Assembly (NCBI GenBank): GCA_021904315.1
Contig: CM038920.1
Location: forward strand, 11,842,001-11,906,000
Direction: 5' to 3'
DNA length: 64,000 nucleotides
Source of the DNA: Sphagnum magellanicum
Taxonomy: Eukaryota > Streptophyta > Sphagnopsida > Sphagnales > Sphagnaceae
Made by a program: the position numbers and the translations under genes. The notes beneath the pieces were generated by a model. The model was not told the DNA's origin and did not search any database. It saw only the letters and a list, made by a program, of their open reading frames with translations. Of the stretch, positions 57,227 through 64,000 are shown piece by piece; the first letter of the stretch is position 1, and every line of letters begins with the position of its first letter.

Positions 57227-60185
57227 GTGGAGAGAATCTTGGTTCAAACTCGAATAGCAGAATTGTTGGATGCTAGTTTGGTGGAATTGTCTAGGGGGGA
57301 ATATGCCTCAACAACAATGATGCTAACCAAGAAGGACATTTTTGGCAATTGGAATAAACCTCACATGTGTGGGGATTACCGCCTAGTGAATAAATGGACC
57401 CGTTTAGACAAATATGCCATGCCCCTATGGAAGAGATCTTTGATGCCCTTGGTCAAACCAAGGTTTTTAGTACCTTGGACTTGAGGTCGTGCTACCATTA
57501 GTCGCCATTGAGGGAAGGTCATAAGGTCAAAACAACATTTTGAGGAATTAACCCCCATTAGAAGAATTGTGTGTACCAATGGAAGTTTTTGCTATTTGGT
57601 TTGAAAAATGCCTTTGCAAAATTTCAAAAGGTCATGGATCGAATGTTGGTAGATCTTGATTTTGCCAAATGTTACATTGATGACATCATTGTTTTTAGCT
57701 TGACCCCAAGAAATCATATGCACCATTTGTGAGAGGTGTTTAGAAGACTTAAAAAAACATAACCTTAAGTTTCATCCAAGCAAGTGATGGTTCTTTCATA
57801 CTCAAGTGGAAATACCTAGGTCACATGATTTATCTAAGTGGATTGGGGGTTCAGAAGGCCAAGGTTGAGGTCATTTCATAGGTTCCCCAACCAATAAATG
57901 TTAGTTAGTTACGAACTTTTTGAGGTTTGTGTAATTACTACTAGAGGTTTGTGAAAGGCTTTAGTAGCATGGCCAAACCTTTAACCTAGTTGACACAAAT
58001 TGACCAAAAGTTCATTTGGGATGAAACACAACATAAGGTCTTTTAGGAATTGAAGGCCAAGCTTTCATTAACTCCCATTTTGAGGCGACCCATTCAAGGA
58101 TGACCGTCCAATTACACATTGATTGGAGCATTGTAGGGTTGGGAGTTATGCTTACCCAATTTGATGATGATGGTCAAAAGTTTATGGTGGCATATGCTAG
58201 TTTGTCCAACAATAAAATGGAGGCCAAATACAACTCATATGAAAGGGAGTGCCTTACAGTTGTTTGGGTTGTTTCATCATTCCAATGTTATTTTTATGGT
58301 AGCCCAGTCATTTGATTATCGATCATTAGCCTTTGAAACTCCTTATGGAATCAAATTGATTCACAATAAAGTTGGCTAGGTGGACATTTATCTTGCAAGA
58401 ATATGACTTTGATATAATTCATAGGCCTAATAGGGTTAATCAAAATGTCAATGGGTTGAGTTGGAACCCAAGTTCTAATGAAAAGGATACCATCGGGGTT
58501 CATTGGCATGGTGATGTGGATTTAGATACAGTACTAAGATGGCATGCCTCTACATACCTTTGTACCTTATTGGAGTGTTTTGGGGATGTATTTCAAACTA
58601 ACATGGATGATGGGGATCCCCATGATGTGGACATGGAGTTGGAGGGTAATGGTGCCCTACATATTTATGATGATGCACTTGTCATTGCATATTTGCAAGC
58701 ATGAGAAATTTTAATTGGGTTAACACCCAAGGAAAGGGATTGTGTTGTGCATAGGGCCAAGCGATTCAAATGGGAAGGTAATTCCCTCCTATGGATGTGG
58801 GCATATGGACAAGTGAAAGTTGTGTTTTGCCCAAAACAACATGAGAGCCTTGTGAAGCATGTTTATGAGGAATTGGGCCATTATGGGGTTTGATGAACAT
58901 ATAGTTTGCTCCCAATCTAGTATTAATGGTGAAGGATGCAATTGCAAGTTCAACAATTTGTTTCTAGGTGTATCTTGTGTGATCAAGTTTGAGCATCTTT
59001 CAATGCACCTACACTTCACCTACAACCCTTACCAATTATGGGGCTTGGGTATTGATGGAGTTTGGATTTTGTCGGCCCATTGAGTTTGACACCTTGACAT
59101 AACCAATATGTTTTGGTTATGATTGAGCATTTTTCCAAATTGTTGGAATTGGTTCCATTGTTAGATTGTAATAGTGAAAGGGTGGCATATGCATTTTTGA
59201 ACATGGTATTTAGTAGGTTTGGGACTCCAACCAAAGTTTTCATTGACCAAGGTACAAAATTTCATGGGGAATTCCAAGAGTTGTGTGAAAAAACATTGAT
59301 TAATCATCACACAACTTCATGAAACCATCTTGAGGCAAAGGGGTTAATGGAACAGATGGTGGAAATAGTGAAGTGGGGTTTGTGAAAGTATGGTCTCCAC
59401 AAGGGCCATACTTGAGATTAGGACTTACAACTACCATGGCTAGCTATGGGGTATAGGTTCAATTGACAAGTTTTTCTTTCATCTTTTTCACCATACTTTA
59501 AATGTTTAGCTGTGAGTTCGAATTACCAACCTCAATATGATGAAATGCGATGGTAATAACCAACACGGATGATCCTAATGTGTGGATTCAGGCATGTGAG
59601 CAGTAAGCCACCTTGTTATGACATGTTATGCCCATGGCTATGGAAAATTTGGCAATTGCCCAACGCCGAGATACATTACGTTATGCCACCATACATGGAG
59701 GTGGTTATCGGCCTTAAATTTGGAGTTTTGAACGAAGAAATTATGTTTATTTGCAACAAACAACACTGACTATTTTGGATGTGACTACATGACATGTTAT
59801 TTTACATGTGTGGAAGGTTTTACCTTTAAGAGTGTTGCTGTTGAAAGGCCGAAATGGTTAGACATGGAAGGACTGTGTGCGCAATTGTGTTGAACCATGT
59901 CATCTTCCCAATGTCGATGGCCAAATTAACCCATCTTTAGTCGTGGTTCTTGTTGGCTTAGAATGTATGTTGTGTGGGCAAGCTTCAAGAACCGCTATTA
60001 TGTTAATTTGTGATAAGTGTTTTCAAGGTTGGGATATGGGATGTTTCATGCCACCAATGGAGGAAGTGCCAATTGGCAAATGTTTTGCCTTCAGTGCACC
60101 CAATAGACCTAAGTTCCTAAGGTCACATAGTAGAATTAGTCCAAGGTTTTCTTCCATGGTAATTCACATTTGGCTGGGGATTTGA
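57227..60185 (+). mobile_element. Decayed Ty3/gypsy retrotransposon pol with PHD-like tail
   Basis: Plus-strand pieces appear in gypsy order. Reverse transcriptase: CGDYRLVNKWTRLDKYAMP at about 57370-57425 and a YIDD active-site box at 57673-57684 (CYIDDIIVF). RNase H: VQLHIDWSIVGLGVMLTQ near 58103 and KMEAKYNSYERECLTVVW near 58216. Linker: DFDIIHRPNRVNQNVNGL near 58408. Integrase zinc-binding remnant: CPKQHESLVKHVYEELGHYG near 58822. Integrase core: an LDFVGPLSLTP-like start near 59065, then FIDQGTKFHGEF near 59238. Tail: a PHD/zinc-finger-like CMLCGQASRTAIMLICDKC at about 59967-60023. Stops and frame shifts occur throughout. No intact LTR pair was identified. Confidence 0.8.
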
Positions 60186-60350
60186 AAGATTACAGCTAGG
60201 TGACTAACCCTAAGGCTCACATTTGCATTCGACCTAATGCTCCTTTTGCTTTGGAACCAAAGTGTTCATCCATGGTGGATTTTCGATAGGTAGTTTTATA
60301 ATGTTATTTGCTTGAAGGGGACTTCAACCTTAGATACGGGGGTGGCTTGG

Positions 60351-60830
60351 ATGTGGTGTACCATTTAAAATATTTCTATGTTATGTGTTGTGAGTGTGGT
60401 GACAATGATCGTTATAGGCATTGATATAGGAGTGCATGACAACTGTCAGGTGTGTTAGTTTAGCTATTCAATTAGGTTTTAGTTAATTAAGGATAAAATG
60501 GGTTAATTAAACTAATTAATTAATCTCAAACCAATTCAAATGTGAATAGGGTTCAAAATTTTTGTCATGGGATATAATCCCATCTTGTGTGACCTCAAAT
60601 TACTTTTGGTGATTTGAGATTCTAGAATTGAGTTTTTGCGTTGTAGCTTTCTTTGTTATGCAAATGTTTTAGTTTTCTATGTTTTGGGCTTGGATTCTTG
60701 CATTGTTGCAGGTGAGTCAGTTTTTGGTTTGGATGTGGTGTATTGTTTTAGGGTATTTCTATGTTATGTGTTGTAAGTGTGATGACAGTGATGATTATAG
60801 ATGTCGATATAAAAGTGCGCAACATAAAAA
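60351..60830 (+). repeat. Direct repeat, about 100 bp, 378 bp apart
   Basis: GGATGTGGTGTACCATTT near 60351 and GGATGTGGTGTATTGTTT near 60729 begin two copies that share TATTTCTATGTTATGTGTTG, AGTGTG(G/A)TGACA(A/G)TGAT and a TATA(G/A)(G/A)AGTGC word. They follow the PHD-like tail of the retroelement and may be part of its 3' region. Confidence 0.75.
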
Positions 60831-63185
60831 AAATGATTACATCATCACCATAATATCATGCAAATGGTAATCCCTTTAAATTTTGATCTCCAACACATTG
60901 AAATTCAACTAACACACTTTTCAATCCAACAAACAATAATTCTCAATGATAAAAACTATTTGTGCGATCTTCATCCACACCTTAAAATGCAATCTTCATT
61001 CAATTTTCCAACTTTAACAAGAGAAATTAAACTTGCAAAATTCCATTAAGAAAAAAAATGAACCAAAAATATTAAATATCCATTAGAAAGCTTCAATCTC
61101 AACCACCATAAGACTTGTGTTTGAACTTAATTTTTATTTATTTTTAAATGGCCATCATTCAACAAGGCAATGTTTTTAAAAGAAGTTTCCTTATGGTTTT
61201 TTAAGTACATGGGAGATGCAATTCTAAAAAATGAGCACCAAGATTTGGTCCACACACCATTCACATCCATGACAATTTGCTAATGCACACACATCAATAA
61301 AACAACATCCAACAAACCATACAAATTTCTTATATAAAAACCTTACCAATTTGTGAATACCTCCTTGTGAAGTTATAATTTCAAACCATCAATATGTTGG
61401 GGTATGTTCCAATATCAACTTATTTTTCCTTTTTTAAAAGAACCTTTCATCTTGGCTTTGACATTTCAACTTTCTTTGCTAGGTTCTTGAAGTGGGGGTT
61501 GGAGGCCCCCCACATTATATGTGCCCATAGTTGTTAGTGCAAACACTACAAAAGTATTCTCTTTTTTGTATCTTTGATTGTCTTTTTGCCTATCTAAGAT
61601 GTGTCTCGTGGCGCCTAAACAAATCTTGGCGCTACCTATACACACTTTGGGTTCTATTATGCATGGTTTGTGCTTGTAATGGCTAACATGGTTTAAAGTG
61701 TGTTTGGGCAACATCTTTTTTTTTTGGATAAAAAATGGATCAAACCAAGTGTAGACAAGGGAAAAAAAAACAAATAATACTTTTGTATTACCTAAAATAA
61801 CAACTATGGGGACACATAATATTATGACTTTGAGCCCAATTGAGAATTAAGTCCAATTCGACTTACACACTCCTCAAGTCTAGATATTGTATAGGTATAA
61901 AATTTTACAACAAATTAAATTTGGTTATTGTGCATGTACGGAGTTCTACAATTAATTGAAACCAATCAATTACCTCTAAAGTTCAACCTACTTGCCAAGT
62001 ATTCAAAAATGTTCCAAAATATTTAACTTGCTTACCTAAAGAATCTAAACATGTGTTCAAGATTCTTTTCCCAGGTTTTGATTTTAATTCTAATTCAAGC
62101 AAAAGGCTAGTTCCATGGTCACGTTTTTATGCAAATTCCACTAGAAAGGTGCCAATTCAAATCCATGTCACAAAAACTTGAACTTGAACCCCTTGGGTTT
62201 AACATTCCAAAGTAGAAACTTGGCAACAGTCATATGTTCATTTCATACCATCAACACATTTGGTGGAGCAACTACATCTATACATTTCAACATAGTCAAT
62301 TGCCAAAGCCATGAGTTCTCACTTTTCACCTTATATACACATTCCATGTCTTGTCATTGCATTTCAAAGTTTCAAAATGTACTATGAATAAATAGAGTTC
62401 AATCTTGATCCTATATGCTTTTGTAATTTTCAAATAGGTTATATAGTTACCATACACATGATCACCCATGTTTACAGTACATGTGCCATGTGTGTGTATC
62501 CACTAATTGTCAATTTTGCCAAGCATAATAAAAATAAAACCACTCATTGTAGCATCATGTGTCTGATATGGATGTTACACCATACTCGACAAGTCTGATT
62601 TGAACAACCAGTTGACAGAAGTTAAACTTCTTGGTAAGATTTGTAAGTTGTTAAAAAAAGTTTGGTCTTCTGGTTCCATCCATAGTGCATGCACTATTCA
62701 CAAATTCATTTTTCACAATCATCAATGTTAACAATCGAACTAAAATATCTAGTTTCCCGATTCCTTAAAGCCCAACCCCAAATCTTCACCCACAATCTGC
62801 ATAGGCATGTGATCATTTGCACACCAATCCAGTGGTCAAAAGACACTAACACCCTATCTTGACATACTTTGCAAATAATTGCATATCAATCAATGCCAAG
62901 GTGCTCGTGTCTTCTAAGCTTTAGAACACACATGCCAATGCACAAATTGACACTTCAAAGCACATTTTGAACAGTCTCCTCAGTCCTCATGTCTGCAAGA
63001 TATTTGAGGTGAGGTCAAAAGTAGGAGTGCGAGTGCTTTTGGGTTTAAATTTGAAAACTGTGCAAGAGCAATAGTACAATGTTGGTAAATATATGTAGCA
63101 TTTGCTTATGATTTCAGAGAACCAACACCAGTCCTTAATTTTAGGACATTTTCATGCTAGATGCCAACTACTTATACAATTGATG
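60831..63185. other. Intergenic sequence
   Basis: AT-rich; no gene or repeat family recognised. The last part (about 62.9-63.18 kb) may hold the 3' UTR of the minus-strand light-harvesting-like gene. Confidence 0.4.
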
Positions 63186-63948
63186 TCATGGACCTGGTAT
63201 CAACCCTGCTAGGAAATCAGCAATTGAATCCAAGTATCCTGCCACCTGCCAAGCATAAGCAAACGATTCTAAATGGAAAAACACTTCAATATGTGAGTGC
63301 TCATGTAACTCAAAAGGAAGAATGAAATTTGGTCAAGCAGGCCTGCATGCTTTAAAGAGTAAAAGTGTCTGACAAGTCCTTGAGCAACATTTTTCAGCTC
63401 ATGGTCATGGTGATTCACAATGTAAGAAGAGGAAATACAGAGTCTGAACATTTTGCTAACATTCATGAAAATGTATATGCATGGTTAAGAAAATTTACCT
63501 GTTCTGGAATACTGTTGCCTGTATATCCTTCTATAATGATGGCAATTGTCAACCCTAGCACTGCCCATCCACCATTAATTGCTTCAATTTGTTGCTGTCG
63601 CTACACTCGAGAAAACAGCACCAAATAAGAAAGCAATTGCTTCTTCAGAAGATTAAACCAGCATGCACCATCTGCAGATCCAAAATGGAAGAAATCTCTT
63701 CTCATACTAGTGAAATTGCAAGTCCTCAAGAGCAAATATGCATGTTAAGAGTAGCCACACACTGGTAGTGAGAAAGACCTGGAGTGCTGCACGAGCTTGC
63801 AACAGTTTCCATTCTTCTGCAGCCAGTCTTTTGGCCTCCAATGGATCCACCATGATCACCTCTTTCGTCTGCTTCCGAGACCCTCGAAATGTGCCATTCA
63901 ACTGCCCATAAGCCCCAACAATATCCAAAACTTTAAGAAACCACGAAG
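63186..63948 (-). CDS. Light-harvesting-like one-helix chloroplast protein (partial, last three exons)
   Basis: Exons 63948-63779, 63600-63499 and 63245-63186 (minus strand) are joined by GT-AG introns of 178 and 253 nt, both phase 0. They encode at least 109 residues ending at TGA 63188-63186. The first visible exon starts after TTATAG with two bases of a split codon, so more of the gene lies beyond the window. Exon 1 shown reads VLDIVGAYGQLNGTF and DPLEAKRLAAEEWKLLQAR. The middle exon encodes one hydrophobic helix, IEAINGGWAVLGLTIAIIIE, then GYTGNSIPEQ. The last exon reads VAGYLDSIADFLAGLIPGP. The pattern ExxNGxxAxxG with a following E-x-x-TG matches the chlorophyll-binding helix of ELIP/OHP/SEP/LIL proteins, with Gly in place of the usual Arg and Val in place of Met. 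Family level is probable; the member is not known. Confidence 0.55.
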
Positions 63949-64000
63949 CTATAAGTGGACATCATACAACTCTATAAGAGAACCCAGGAACAACCAGTGG

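Noticed and set aside
1..64000. CRISPR arrays, operons or phage-like modules
   Set aside because: The window is clearly plant nuclear DNA; repeat arrays seen here have no spacer structure and no associated genes.

Overview
The window is nuclear DNA from a land plant with a large, repeat-rich genome. Evidence is the AT-rich intergenic sequence full of decayed hAT and Ty3/gypsy elements, a decayed plant-type PPR gene, a short plant-type (TTTAGGG) telomeric run, GT-AG introns, two plant calcium-dependent protein kinases (CDPKs), a UPF0496 (AT14A-like/DUF677) gene and part of a chloroplast light-harvesting-like gene. The look of the PPR and transposon relics suggests a fern or gymnosperm rather than a compact-genome angiosperm, but that is an impression and not something the sequence proves.

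Layout. 1-8 kb: AT-rich filler with a gag-like relic (-) near 3.3-4.7 kb. 8-12.5 kb: several short tandem duplications (one is a 73-bp unit x4), a CpG-rich patch and a PPR pseudogene (-). 12.5-18.2 kb: copies of a dispersed repeat with a GCCAAATTTGGC palindrome on both sides of a decayed hAT copy. 18.6-20.8 kb: CDPK gene 1 (+), intronless in its CDS, with its 3' end tandemly duplicated. 21-28 kb: a degenerate tandem repeat, a telomere-like run, a second hAT relic (-) and a 79-bp array beside it. 31-34.5 kb: a three-exon UPF0496 gene (+) whose second intron holds two different dispersed repeats. 34.6-35.1 kb: a minisatellite-like stretch. 35.80-40.21 kb: one hAT element with both terminal inverted repeats and a perfect 8-bp target-site duplication, carrying a broken transposase. 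42.9-45.9 kb: a further hAT relic (+). 47.2-47.4 kb: an orphan coding exon (-). 49.9-51.65 kb: CDPK gene 2 (-), also intronless, with an acylation-type N terminus. 57.2-60.2 kb: a decayed Ty3/gypsy polyprotein (+) ending in a PHD-like finger. 63.2-63.95 kb: the last three exons of a chloroplast one-helix light-harvesting-like protein (-), running off the right edge.

Functionally, the two CDPKs are calcium sensors and responders. They are near-identical in catalytic and EF-hand regions but differ at the N terminus: gene 2 begins MGNVC, a membrane-targeting signal, while gene 1 begins at a methionine matching an internal residue of gene 2 and lacks it. The other genes (UPF0496 and the one-helix protein) have no evident pathway link to them. 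Most of the rest is mobile-element debris plus an unusual number of short local tandem duplications (about 60-230 bp).

No operon, CRISPR array, complete tRNA, rRNA or organellar gene was seen. All calls come from reading the sequence and from family knowledge; no database search was run.
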